NCBI GenBank assembly: GCA_902620895.1
Contig: CACNJU010000006.1
Coordinates: 1-64,000, forward strand
Reading direction: 5' to 3'
Source: an uncultured Prochlorococcus sp.
GTDB lineage: Bacteria > Cyanobacteriota > Cyanobacteriia > PCC-6307 > Cyanobiaceae
Length of the DNA stretch: 64,000 bases
The notes beneath the pieces were generated by a model that worked only from the letters and a program-made list of their open reading frames with translations, had not been told where the DNA came from and did not search any database. Of the stretch, positions 1 to 10,024 are shown one piece after another; the stretch's first letter is position 1, and each line of letters opens with the position of its first letter. The translations under genes and the position numbers were made by a program.

Positions 1-879
1 AATGAATTTCTCAGGAAAATCGAGAAACATTTTGATAAAAATTACCTTAGTAAATTTTTAACTATTATTGAAAATTGTGATCTTTCAGATCTAGAGAATA
101 TTAAAAAAATTAAAGATTACTTTATTAGTAAAAAGATTTTTTTAGATGTTCTTGTTTTAAATGCAGGATTGCAATATACAGGTTCTTTTTACCCTAAAGT
201 ATCAAAACAAGGCATAGAACTTACTTTTGCAGTAAATCATCTTGCACATTTTTACTTGGTAAGTGTCCTAAAAGATTTTATTAGAGATAAAGAAGAATCT
301 AGAATCATTATTACATCATCAGATGTGCACGACCCCAAAAGTTCAGGTGGCAATATAGGAAAGAAAGCGGGACTTAATAACCTAGTTAATTTAAGAAAAA
401 AAGTGACTGGGCAATTTATAAATTTTAATGCTGATGAAGCTTATAAAAATAGTAAGTTATGTAATATTTTGTTTGCTAAAGAACTTGAAAAAAAATTAAA
501 AATTTCCTCTAGTAAAATTTCTGTAATTACTTGGGCTCCTGGTCTAGTAATACCAAATGATGATCTTGGTTTTTTTAGATACAGTAAGCATTTTAATCTC
601 TTTGGATATTTAATTTTTTCTAAAGCTGCAAAAAATATTTTAGGAATTTCTGAAAGTATAGAAAATGCTGGTAGGATACTTTCTGAAATTGTTTTTGATT
701 CAAATTTAAATAAGATTGGTTACGTACATTTAAGTAATAAACTTATATCTTTTAAAAAACATAAATTAGTTGAAAGTAAGGTTAGTGATGAGGCAAATAA
801 TGCTGAGTTGGCTTCAAAACTCTGGATTTTAAGTGAAGAGATTTGTAGATCACTTGGCTTTGTTACTTTCAATATTTAA
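1..879 (+). CDS. Protochlorophyllide-oxidoreductase-like short-chain dehydrogenase (5' end outside window)
   Basis: The frame is open from base 1, so the N terminus with the nucleotide-binding glycine motif lies upstream; 292 residues are visible. The Met listed in the ORF track at 169 is a TTG inside the SDR 'LNAG' motif and is not the start. Further SDR landmarks are 'VNHLAHF' and the catalytic Tyr/Lys in 'AYKNSKLCN'. That local context is shared with light-dependent protochlorophyllide oxidoreductase (AYKDSK) more than with generic SDRs. I infer a POR-family or POR-derived NADPH oxidoreductase; a retinol-dehydrogenase-like SDR is the alternative. Its last 30 bp overlap the convergent channel gene. 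Confidence 0.75.
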   Translation, partial: NEFLRKIEKHFDKNYLSKFLTIIENCDLSDLENIKKIKDYFISKKIFLDVLVLNAGLQYTGSFYPKVSKQGIELTFAVNHLAHFYLVSVLKDFIRDKEESRIIITSSDVHDPKSSGGNIGKKAGLNNLVNLRKKVTGQFINFNADEAYKNSKLCNILFAKELEKKLKISSSKISVITWAPGLVIPNDDLGFFRYSKHFNLFGYLIFSKAAKNILGISESIENAGRILSEIVFDSNLNKIGYVHLSNKLISFKKHKLVESKVSDEANNAELASKLWILSEEICRSLGFVTFNI

Positions 880-1887
880 GGTTTGTGTTGGGAATGCAAA
901 CTCTATATTATTAACAGCAAATTCCTCAATAATTCTTAAATTTATAGATTGTTGAGCTTCCATTGCGGCGAGATAATTATTTGTTGGAATGTAATAAACA
1001 AGTTCGAAATTAAGACTGAAGTCGCCGAAATCTGTGAAATGACATCTATCAAAAGACGCATCTTTTGTCTCTTCAACTATTTTTTTAATTATTATTGGAA
1101 TCAATTTCATAAGTTTTGGAGAGGTTTCATAAACAACTCCCAATTTATGCACTAACCTTCTTTTTTCCATTTGTGCGTAATTTGAAATTATTCCATTTGT
1201 TAGGGCGCTATTGCTCATTACTATTACTTCTCCATTAATACTCCTTATCCTTGATGATCGTACTCCCACTCTCTCAACCATACCTAGGACTCCATCAGAT
1301 TTTATAAACTCACCTTTTTGAAAAGGTTTATCAAGCAAAATTGTTATATATTCAAAGAACTCCTGAACTGGATCTTTCAAAGCTAATCCTGCTCCAATAC
1401 CTCCTGCACTTAGTAAAGCCCAAATAGCAGTCATTTGAACACCTATATTTTGTAAGAAAAAAATTGAGCCAATAGTCCATGTTAATGCTTTTATCAATGG
1501 AGTTAGTGAAGATACCATCGAGCTTATTGAGGAATCATTAATTTTTGAGGTCGATTCTGTTAAAGAACTTATTAAAACTTTGTTGAGAGCTTTTATGATG
1601 ATTATTAATATAAATAATTTCAAAATATTCAATAAGACAGAGATGAAAGTTATTTCATCAGTAAAAAAATAGTCAATTGAAAAATAAAATGATAGGAGGA
1701 AACCTATAGGTTTTATAATTCCAGAGATCACCTCAAAAATAAAATCATCGAAATTTGTTTTTGTTCTTTTGGAAATCTTTTTAAAAAATATTTTTGAAAC
1801 TTTTGAAATTATTATCGACAATAAAGTTCCAATAAAAAAAATAGATATTGCCAGAAGGAAGTTTTCAGTTACTAATTTCATATTCAA
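850..1887 (-). CDS. MscS-family mechanosensitive channel
   Basis: 345 residues with several N-terminal membrane segments (about 5-27, 55-72, 85-105, 135-160) followed by the MscS pore and beta domain. The pore-lining segment appears as a Gly/Ala-rich stretch ('LLSAGGIGAGLALKDP'), followed by 'DKPFQKGEFI' and the 'SNSALTN' region typical of the family. It should release solutes across the plasma membrane on hypo-osmotic shock. The 3' end overlaps the convergent POR-like gene by 30 bp. Confidence 0.88.
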   Translation of the reverse strand: MNMKLVTENFLLAISIFFIGTLLSIIISKVSKIFFKKISKRTKTNFDDFIFEVISGIIKPIGFLLSFYFSIDYFFTDEITFISVLLNILKLFILIIIIKALNKVLISSLTESTSKINDSSISSMVSSLTPLIKALTWTIGSIFFLQNIGVQMTAIWALLSAGGIGAGLALKDPVQEFFEYITILLDKPFQKGEFIKSDGVLGMVERVGVRSSRIRSINGEVIVMSNSALTNGIISNYAQMEKRRLVHKLGVVYETSPKLMKLIPIIIKKIVEETKDASFDRCHFTDFGDFSLNFELVYYIPTNNYLAAMEAQQSINLRIIEEFAVNNIEFAFPTQTLNIESNKAK

Positions 1888-1959
1888 ATAAACCCTTAAA
1901 ATTTATCTCTAATTAAATTTTAAATTATCTCAAAACAACAAACCAGTCTTTATTTTTCT

Positions 1960-2526
1960 TTAACTCATAATTATGTTTCTAATTTCTTTAAATTCTTCTC
2001 TATCCGCAGTTTTGCATAATTCAAAAATTATTGATTCAGTTGTAGTTAAGATCGCTCCACTCTGAGTCATTCTTTGTAATGCTATTTCATGATCTACCCT
2101 ATTTCGACTTCCCGTTGAATCTGATATGAGAATAACTTCAAATCCTTTTTGTATACAATCTAAGACTGTTTGTTGAATACAAATATGCGTTTCGATCCCA
2201 CAAACTATCAAATTAGTAATTTTCTTATCTTTAAGTTCTTTTAAAAAATCTTCTAATTTAGCTAGGCTGAATTCCATTTTTTCAAATTTTCTAAATTCTG
2301 CTATGGGTGATAATTCAGGTATCGTTACTCCCAATTTGAGCGGGTTCTGTTCAGATATAAATATATGTTCTTCTAAAATTTGGTAAGCATTTATTAGCTT
2401 TTTAATGTTTTTGATTATTGAATCCTTATTAAAAATTGGTCTTATTATTTTTTCCTGAATATCAATAATTATCAAGGCGTTTACTTTTGATGATTTATCA
2501 GAAGAGATTTCTTGATCATTCATCAT
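1960..2526 (-). CDS. Isochorismatase-family cysteine hydrolase
   Basis: 188 residues, the usual size for the family. The catalytic Asp is in 'ALIIIDIQEK' (about residue 22) and the nucleophile region is 'CGIETHICIQQT' followed by 'DSTGSR'. Family members hydrolyse nicotinamide, isochorismate, N-carbamoyl compounds or similar amides; the substrate here cannot be told from sequence. It lies 72 bp upstream of the MscS gene on the same strand and 115 bp from the divergent Fur-type regulator. Confidence 0.85.
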   Translation of the reverse strand: MMNDQEISSDKSSKVNALIIIDIQEKIIRPIFNKDSIIKNIKKLINAYQILEEHIFISEQNPLKLGVTIPELSPIAEFRKFEKMEFSLAKLEDFLKELKDKKITNLIVCGIETHICIQQTVLDCIQKGFEVILISDSTGSRNRVDHEIALQRMTQSGAILTTTESIIFELCKTADREEFKEIRNIIMS

Positions 2527-2641
2527 TTACATATAAAGATACATTTAACATAATATTTTTAAGAACTTTAGTAAACATTTAAATAAATAAGTTGTTTTAC
2601 TCTCATCTAGAGTTATTATTGAGAATAGCCAAGGGTTAATT

Positions 2642-3094
2642 TTGTCATTATCCTCTCAATACAAAGTAATAACATCTCCTCTTGGTGATGGATTACATAA
2701 AGATGGGAAGAGATTAACTCCCCAAAGGTTAAAGGTTCTTAATTTATTTGAAAATATTGGCTCTGGAAAGCATCTTAGTGCTGAAGAGGTTCATGAAAAG
2801 TTAGTTAAAACAAGTTCCAAAGTTTCACTAGCAACAATTTATAGAACTTTAAGACTTTTAGTACAAATGGGTTTGCTTCATGAATTAGAACTCAGTGAGG
2901 GTGGACACAGGTATGAATTGCTTAGTAACGACACACCGGATCATCATCATTTGATTTGCATTAGGTGTGGAAGAACAGAGGAATTCGAAAATGATGAGGT
3001 TTTAGAGGCAGGCAAAGTTGCAGCAAAAGTTAATGGTTTTAAACTAATTGAATCCTCTTTAAATGTAAGAGCAATTTGCCCTAATTGCATTTAG
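2642..3094 (+). CDS. fur: Fur-family metal-responsive transcriptional regulator
   Basis: 150 residues with an N-terminal winged helix ('LTPQRLKVLNLF', 'SLATIYRTLRLL') and a C-terminal metal/dimerisation domain with 'DHHHLICIRCG' and a terminal 'CPNC' structural zinc site. The start is TTG. By family it is a DNA-binding repressor sensing iron, zinc or peroxide. Fur, Zur and PerR cannot be separated safely by eye; Fur is the conservative call. It is convergent with the radical SAM gene, with a gap of only 6 bp. Confidence 0.85.
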   Translation: MSLSSQYKVITSPLGDGLHKDGKRLTPQRLKVLNLFENIGSGKHLSAEEVHEKLVKTSSKVSLATIYRTLRLLVQMGLLHELELSEGGHRYELLSNDTPDHHHLICIRCGRTEEFENDEVLEAGKVAAKVNGFKLIESSLNVRAICPNCI

Positions 3095-3100
3095 CAGGTT

Positions 3101-4033
3101 TTAACTTAAAGTCCCTCCACAACTTGACCCTGCACCTGCAGTGCAAGCAAAACAATGTTCTTTTACAGCTACCCCGTAGTCAAAGGTAAATGATTCATCC
3201 AAAAGATCAAAAAGTGTCTTTGGGCCTTTATTCTCTCGGAAATTTATCTGTTGGTTAAAGTCACAATCATAAATTTCTCCTAGCCAATTTACGCTAATTG
3301 TCTTTTTACACATTAGATTTTCTAAATTTTTTTCATTAAAATTTTCTTTTAGTAATTTGTAATAAGTATTTAGTTTCCCTTCTCTTCTAAGAGATTCTTC
3401 ATATCTATTTATTGGCATATTAGTTATTGTGTATAAATTATTAAAAACGATATTGTATTTTTCGAATAGAATTTTTTTATAATCCTTCTCCAATATTTCC
3501 TGAGAAGGAGGAAGAATTGGGCTTACAGGATTGTAAACAAGGTTTAATTGTAATCCATTTTTTTTCTTTCCATAACCTAAATCATTAAGAATTTTTATGG
3601 CATTAATACTTTTTTCAAAAACGCCAAAACCTCTTTGAAAATCAACATTATTTTTTTCATAACACGGCAGCGAAGCAGTCACTATAACTTTATTTTTTGC
3701 AAGAAATTGAGGAAGATCTTCATAACCTTCTTCAAAAAAAATTGTAAAATTGCACCTATCAATAATATCAACTTGTTTTGTTTTCAAGCTGGTTATTAGG
3801 TTTTTAAAGTTTGGGTGAAGTTCTGGCGCACCACCTGTAATATCTAAAGTCTTGATTTTGTATTTTTCAATTATCTTTGGAATAAGAGATATCATTTCAT
3901 TGGACATCTGTTCAGTCCTTAGGGGGCTCGAATTGACATGACAATGCTTACAAGCCTGATTGCATTTATAACCTATGTTAATTTGCAATGTTTCTATAGG
4001 TTCTTTATATATTGTGGGGAATTTTTCTCTCAT
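3101..4033 (-). CDS. arsS: Radical SAM protein of the ArsS (arsenosugar biosynthesis) family
   Basis: 310 residues. The N-terminal radical SAM cysteines are in 'CNQACKHCHVNSSP' (CxxxCxxC), followed by 'LDITGGAPELHP'. The C-terminal DUF3641-type domain carries 'CDFNQQ' and 'HCFACTAGAGSSCGG', characteristic of ArsS-like proteins. ArsS adds a 5'-deoxyadenosyl group to dimethylated arsenic, giving the arsenosugar precursor. No ArsM methyltransferase is adjacent. The upstream StpA-family gene is 40 bp away on the same strand, so the two may be cotranscribed. Confidence 0.8.
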   Translation of the reverse strand: MREKFPTIYKEPIETLQINIGYKCNQACKHCHVNSSPLRTEQMSNEMISLIPKIIEKYKIKTLDITGGAPELHPNFKNLITSLKTKQVDIIDRCNFTIFFEEGYEDLPQFLAKNKVIVTASLPCYEKNNVDFQRGFGVFEKSINAIKILNDLGYGKKKNGLQLNLVYNPVSPILPPSQEILEKDYKKILFEKYNIVFNNLYTITNMPINRYEESLRREGKLNTYYKLLKENFNEKNLENLMCKKTISVNWLGEIYDCDFNQQINFRENKGPKTLFDLLDESFTFDYGVAVKEHCFACTAGAGSSCGGTLS

Positions 4034-4073
4034 GAATCTATTATTTATAAATTGTCATTCGAAAATAAAAAAG

Positions 4074-5294
4074 TCAACTATTTTTTTTAAAGTTTGATCT
4101 CTCATTAGCAAGTTCAATAAACCAACTTATGTATTCTTTGGGACCATTTTTAAAAACCATGTCAAATTTTAAATTGTCATGAACATCACTGATCCCTATT
4201 AAACCAGTTTTTTTTGTAGAGGGTCTTTCAACTTCACCAGAACTACTATCTACAAAAATTATTTTATTCTTAATCCCAAATTCATTACCTAATATTTGTA
4301 TTAATTCTAGAAATGACCTGTCACTTCCTCCTCTTGAATAACTTTTTTCATCATTATTTTTTTTTGATGTGACTGTGTCACCCACTCCTACAATCAAAGG
4401 CATATCTTCTTTTTGAATAGTTCTTTTGCATAAATCAATTTTTTCCGTAACAGAATTTGGAGAGTTTCTAAAATTAAAATTTCTACCAAAAGGAGCTTTA
4501 CCAGTTTTATCCGCAATAAATTTATTTAAAAGAAATAAAACTCCAGAATCTTTAACTGCTCCTTTAATAAGTAATTGTATGTCTGTTGATCCGATATCAT
4601 CTTGAGAAGAAAGTTTAATTGTTTCTCTACCATTTTTATTACCTAAATTTGGGGAAATATGGAGGAAAAATGAGTTTTTGAGGCCTTCGGATTCAGCTTT
4701 TAAAATGATTTCATTCATCATTTTTTCAAAACTAATTTGAATAAGCTTTCTTTTATCAGAATCTTCATGAACTAAATCAAATAGACTATTGAAATTAATC
4801 GTTGGCGAGAAGCGTGTTTCACATATTGATTTTACTGCGTGAAAATTGATATCTTCTTGGCTAAGTTCAGGAAAAATATTCTTAACTATAAAATTAAATT
4901 TTGGTCTTATTAAACTAGGTACTTTAGATAAAAAACTTAGTTCTTTTTCTGAGACTCCTTCAAAACTTATTTCACCATTACTGCCTTGATACTCTACTCC
5001 ACAGGCAGCTAGACCTCTTAAATATAGTTCTTTGTTTTTAGCCTCAGTAGTACTCCTTAAACTCCTCTCTATTATTCTGTTAACTCCTCTTGGACCTTCA
5101 TGTTCCCCGCAAGTTAATACAAAGAATTCCTCGGCAAATTCTTTTACTGCATAGATATATTTTGATTCTAATTCTCTAGTCATTGGATCTTTAACTAAAG
5201 GGATACAAACTCCGTCAATGTCTTGAATAAATAAGAGATTTTTAGAAGAAATTAATTGTTTTTGTTCATTTAAATTACTTTCTATATATTTCAT
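4074..5294 (-). CDS. stpA: Glucosylglycerol-3-phosphatase (StpA/GgpP) family HAD phosphatase
   Basis: 406 residues, close to the roughly 420 of cyanobacterial StpA. The HAD nucleophile motif is near the N terminus ('FIQDIDGVCIPLV'), 'GEHEGPRGV' follows, and a late 'MPLIVGVGDTVTS' supplies the acidic metal-binding motif. The middle block 'SFFLHISPNLG' also matches the family. The known reaction is dephosphorylation of glucosylglycerol-phosphate to the compatible solute glucosylglycerol. The partner synthase GgpS is not in this window. The gene is divergent from a glycerol-3-phosphate-dehydrogenase-like gene, which fits an osmolyte context. Confidence 0.8.
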   Translation of the reverse strand: MKYIESNLNEQKQLISSKNLLFIQDIDGVCIPLVKDPMTRELESKYIYAVKEFAEEFFVLTCGEHEGPRGVNRIIERSLRSTTEAKNKELYLRGLAACGVEYQGSNGEISFEGVSEKELSFLSKVPSLIRPKFNFIVKNIFPELSQEDINFHAVKSICETRFSPTINFNSLFDLVHEDSDKRKLIQISFEKMMNEIILKAESEGLKNSFFLHISPNLGNKNGRETIKLSSQDDIGSTDIQLLIKGAVKDSGVLFLLNKFIADKTGKAPFGRNFNFRNSPNSVTEKIDLCKRTIQKEDMPLIVGVGDTVTSKKNNDEKSYSRGGSDRSFLELIQILGNEFGIKNKIIFVDSSSGEVERPSTKKTGLIGISDVHDNLKFDMVFKNGPKEYISWFIELANERSNFKKNS

Positions 5295-5453
5295 ATTTAT
5301 AATTATTTTTTTTTAATTTCAACTTTCTCAGAAATTATAAATTAAAAAACTCAATATTTTCAATAAATAATTTGCTATGGTCAAAAATTGCTTTAATGTA
5401 GAAAAATGTTGGTATGCGTAAGAAATTAAAAAAATTATCAAGAGTTTCCAAAA

Positions 5454-6962
5454 ATGAACAATAATTTCATAGAAAACATCAAAGATGAAAAATATTTTTA
5501 TTCATTTATTGAAGATATAGAGAATAGCAAAGTTGGATTTTACAGTGTTGGTTTGTATCCCGCATCATTAGCATATAACTGTGCTATGCATGGAAAATCA
5601 AATAATATTCTCTTGGCTCCTAGGGAAGATAGAGATTTGTTAGGTGCTTTCTCAAATGATGTTATTTCTGATATGGATAATGAGATTATTGAAAAGATTA
5701 AGAGAATGGGAAATTATTCTTCAGAGGGAAAAATAAAGTCTTTTGATCTAAAAGATCTTCTCTTGAATTGTGAGATAGTTATTCTTGCTTCAAATAGTAA
5801 TCACATACAAGATGATGTTAAAAATGCTTTAGAACTCAGAAAAAATTTAAAAAGAGAAAATGTGGTTCTTGGATGTCTAGTCGGTTCTTTTTGTATTGAT
5901 AATAAAAATAAAAACCCTTTTATTCTTTGCAATAAATATCCAAATTTAGCTTTTTTTACAGGATTTCATCGTCACGGAGCTTTACGAAATCCTAATGATA
6001 GTTTTACTGCAAATTTCTGCCATCCTGATGCGCTAACAGCATTAATAGGAGCACGCATTTTGAATCAATTATCACCGAAAATTCAAGTTTCTCCTGGAGT
6101 TCACAATATTGAATGTCAATATATAAAATCAATAAAAAATATCTCATCAATATTTGCAGGTTTTGTAAATAACTTTCATTCCGATAAGCCAGGGATGCTG
6201 CCTACCATTAATACGATTTTGTTAACTCAATGTTTAGATCAGGCCGCATCAGTATCAAAAAAAGTTAGAAAAGAAAATAAATTAGAGAATAAATATCTTT
6301 CATTAAAAGAACTTGGTTATGGTGAAGAAATAATTAGTGCAAGGGAAATAATTAATGATAAATTTTGTGAAAAAGGAGATTATACTTTTTCTCAATTAAA
6401 TGCTGTTAAGGCTGATGTCTTAGGGAGTATGACTCTACCAACTGAAGGTAAGCCAACACGGAATTTTCAAGCAGGACAAGTTTTATCAGATATGCTTTTG
6501 CAACTCAACAGATGTCCAAATGATGTTTCAGAATTTGTGAATTGGTGTAATAAATACTCTCTTAGTCAAGGAGGTTTAGAAGGTCTAAAATCTTTAAAAT
6601 TTTGGCCAGACGTTTATAAAGAATTCAAAATTAAAAATAACAATTGTTCAATGATTAATCTGATTTATTTATGCTTTAATGCTAATTCAGAAGAAAAAAA
6701 AGAAATTTATAAGGTTTTAATTAGTTCAGAAGAAATCACTAATTTTTGTCAAGAATCTGTGAAATCTGAATTATCTTTCGAACTAAATGAAAAATTAAAA
6801 GGAGATTATCTTTTTGATGATATTGAAAACTTTTATAAGAAATTATTTATTGACAAACAACATAACGCCCTTAAAACAAATAAATTTAGTAATAAAATTT
6901 ATAAAAAAAATCCTAGTTATATCAATGTATTGAAAATTATTAATAAATATTTTAATAATTGA
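5454..6962 (+). CDS. Glycerol-3-phosphate dehydrogenase-like protein
   Basis: 502 residues, longer than the usual roughly 330 for NAD(P)-dependent GpsA. The N-terminal part resembles a Rossmann domain ('VGFYSVGLYPASLAYNCA'), but the glycine signature is degenerate. A middle helical block 'VHNIECQYIKSIKNISSIFAG' and 'EGKPTRNFQAGQVLSDML' recall the C-terminal substrate domain of G3P dehydrogenases. It starts 159 bp from the divergent stpA, suggesting a role in supplying or handling glycerol-3-phosphate for glucosylglycerol. Function is inferred from weak similarity and context. Confidence 0.55.
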   Translation: MNNNFIENIKDEKYFYSFIEDIENSKVGFYSVGLYPASLAYNCAMHGKSNNILLAPREDRDLLGAFSNDVISDMDNEIIEKIKRMGNYSSEGKIKSFDLKDLLLNCEIVILASNSNHIQDDVKNALELRKNLKRENVVLGCLVGSFCIDNKNKNPFILCNKYPNLAFFTGFHRHGALRNPNDSFTANFCHPDALTALIGARILNQLSPKIQVSPGVHNIECQYIKSIKNISSIFAGFVNNFHSDKPGMLPTINTILLTQCLDQAASVSKKVRKENKLENKYLSLKELGYGEEIISAREIINDKFCEKGDYTFSQLNAVKADVLGSMTLPTEGKPTRNFQAGQVLSDMLLQLNRCPNDVSEFVNWCNKYSLSQGGLEGLKSLKFWPDVYKEFKIKNNNCSMINLIYLCFNANSEEKKEIYKVLISSEEITNFCQESVKSELSFELNEKLKGDYLFDDIENFYKKLFIDKQHNALKTNKFSNKIYKKNPSYINVLKIINKYFNN

Positions 6963-7012
6963 TTATTTTTCTAATTTGCTAGAAAGCAAAGTTCTTAATT
7001 TATTTACTAATC

Positions 7013-7714
7013 TTGATTGCAGGGTTAGAATTATTATGGTTTAAAAGGTTTTTTTTGAAAAAGGAATTAACTCATCGTTCTCATGAACTTAAAGCTCTTG
7101 GTTGGAATCAAGAAGACTTAACAAAATACGAAGATTTATGGGACTACAGTCAAAGATGGGGATTAATAAATTTAGAAAGAGAAGACAGACAGTTTTTAAA
7201 GAAGGCAGAAAAGTTACTCCCAAAGATCCAAAATAAAAAGATATCAGTTAAAAAAACTATTGAAGAAAAATCTTATTATCTATGGTTAAGTTTTTACCTC
7301 GATGAAATTAATATTTTTAGTAATACTAATCTTCCAAAAAATAAATATGGTGTTTGGACACTCTTAATTGAAGAGGAAATAAAACTTCTTAAGGAATTAC
7401 AACCAGTTATGGGTCTTCCAGATACTTTAAAAGCTAAGAAGCTGTTCGAAAATAGAAAAGAGCTTATAAATAAAGCTTTTATCGAATTTGATGCTAAAAT
7501 TAATGATAAGGTTTTCAACTTTGATGAAGTTTTAAACAACTCTGAAAAAGATGTTGGTAAGAATTGGAAATCAATTACTGAAAAAGATCCTGAGGCTAAT
7601 AAAACTTTTCCAATAATTGAATCTGCAAATATTGAGAAACTCAGATCTGCCATAAAAGAGGATTTGAGTACATATATGAAAGATAATTACCCCTCATTAA
7701 AAAAGGATTTATAA
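7013..7714 (+). CDS. Conserved hypothetical protein
   Basis: 233 residues from a TTG start, charged and predicted soluble, with Trp-rich helices near the N terminus ('ALGWNQEDLTKYEDLWDYSQRWG'). No signal peptide or catalytic motif is visible. Codon use resembles its neighbours. It follows the G3P-dehydrogenase-like gene by 50 bp on the same strand and may be cotranscribed with it. I do not recognise a family. Confidence 0.65.
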   Translation: MIAGLELLWFKRFFLKKELTHRSHELKALGWNQEDLTKYEDLWDYSQRWGLINLEREDRQFLKKAEKLLPKIQNKKISVKKTIEEKSYYLWLSFYLDEINIFSNTNLPKNKYGVWTLLIEEEIKLLKELQPVMGLPDTLKAKKLFENRKELINKAFIEFDAKINDKVFNFDEVLNNSEKDVGKNWKSITEKDPEANKTFPIIESANIEKLRSAIKEDLSTYMKDNYPSLKKDL

Positions 7715-7779
7715 ATATTTATCTTTTTTTTGTTTTTTTTTTGGACTTTTCTAAGTTAAATAGATAATAGGATTATTAA

Positions 7780-9114
<1,335 letters not shown>

Positions 9115-9127
9115 GAAAGGAGATTTA

Positions 9128-10018
9128 TTGGCTTTAATAATTCCTAGTAACTATCACAAGATTAGTGATGTTGAGAAAAATCATATATCTTGGATCGAAC
9201 CAGAATTGGCAAAAAGACAGGATATACGTCCTCTTAGGATTGGTATTTTAAATATCATGCCTCTAGGCAAACAGTATGAATTTAACTTGCTACATCCACT
9301 TGGTTTATCTCCCCTTCAAATTGAGCCAGTTTGGATAAAGCTTAAAACTCACTCTTATAAAACATGGGATCTTAATCATCTGAATAATCTATACATTACT
9401 TGGGAAGAAGCAAATAATCCAGAACCGTTAGATGGAGTCATTATTACTGGAGCACCTATTGAACACCTAGCCTTTGAGGAGGTTAAGTATTGGAACGAAT
9501 TTGTAAAAATTGTAAATGAAGCCAGAAATTCTTGTGCGAGTACCCTTGGATTATGTTGGGCTGGCTTTGCCCTGGCTTATTTGGCAGGGGTCGATAAGAA
9601 AGTTTTTGATAGGAAATTATTTGGGGTATTCCCTTTAAAAAGTCTTGTTCCTGGGCACCCTTTGATGGGTACACAAGATGATGAATTTATTTGTCCTCAA
9701 AGTAGATTTGCTGGATTACCAGATTTGGAAATGGAGAAAGCCCAAAAAGAAGGGAAATTGAATTTGTTGGCTTATGGAGAAAACGTTGGATATACAATAT
9801 TTGAATCTAATGATCAAAAACAACTTATGCATTTAGGTCATCCTGAATATACGGTGCATAGAATTATTAGTGAAATTGAAAGAGACAAAGAAAAGGGAGA
9901 TGTTCCTCCTCCTAAAAATTTTGATCCAAATAGTTCAAAAACCGCTTGGAGGTCTCATAGGAATTTGCTTTTTCAACAATGGCTTTGGTTCTGTTATCAA
10001 CAAGTTAGTCTTAATTAA
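9128..10018 (+). CDS. metA: Homoserine O-acyltransferase (MetA family)
   Basis: 296 residues. A TTG start is preceded by a good ribosome binding site (AGGAAAGGAG), 13 bp after metY. Family motifs are 'RIGILNIMPLGKQYEFNLL', 'GAPIEHLAFEEVKYW', the nucleophile Cys in 'LGLCWAGFALAYLAG' and the catalytic His in 'LMHLGHPEY'. MetA homologues use succinyl- or acetyl-CoA; pairing with MetY argues for O-acetylhomoserine, which is inference. Confidence 0.92.
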   Translation: MALIIPSNYHKISDVEKNHISWIEPELAKRQDIRPLRIGILNIMPLGKQYEFNLLHPLGLSPLQIEPVWIKLKTHSYKTWDLNHLNNLYITWEEANNPEPLDGVIITGAPIEHLAFEEVKYWNEFVKIVNEARNSCASTLGLCWAGFALAYLAGVDKKVFDRKLFGVFPLKSLVPGHPLMGTQDDEFICPQSRFAGLPDLEMEKAQKEGKLNLLAYGENVGYTIFESNDQKQLMHLGHPEYTVHRIISEIERDKEKGDVPPPKNFDPNSSKTAWRSHRNLLFQQWLWFCYQQVSLN

Positions 10019-10024
10019 CTTTTT

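Noticed and set aside
2527-2641. Fur box upstream of the Fur-family gene
   Set aside because: An AT-rich stretch with TTATTGAGAATAG gives only a partial match to the 19-bp Fur consensus, not distinguishable from background.
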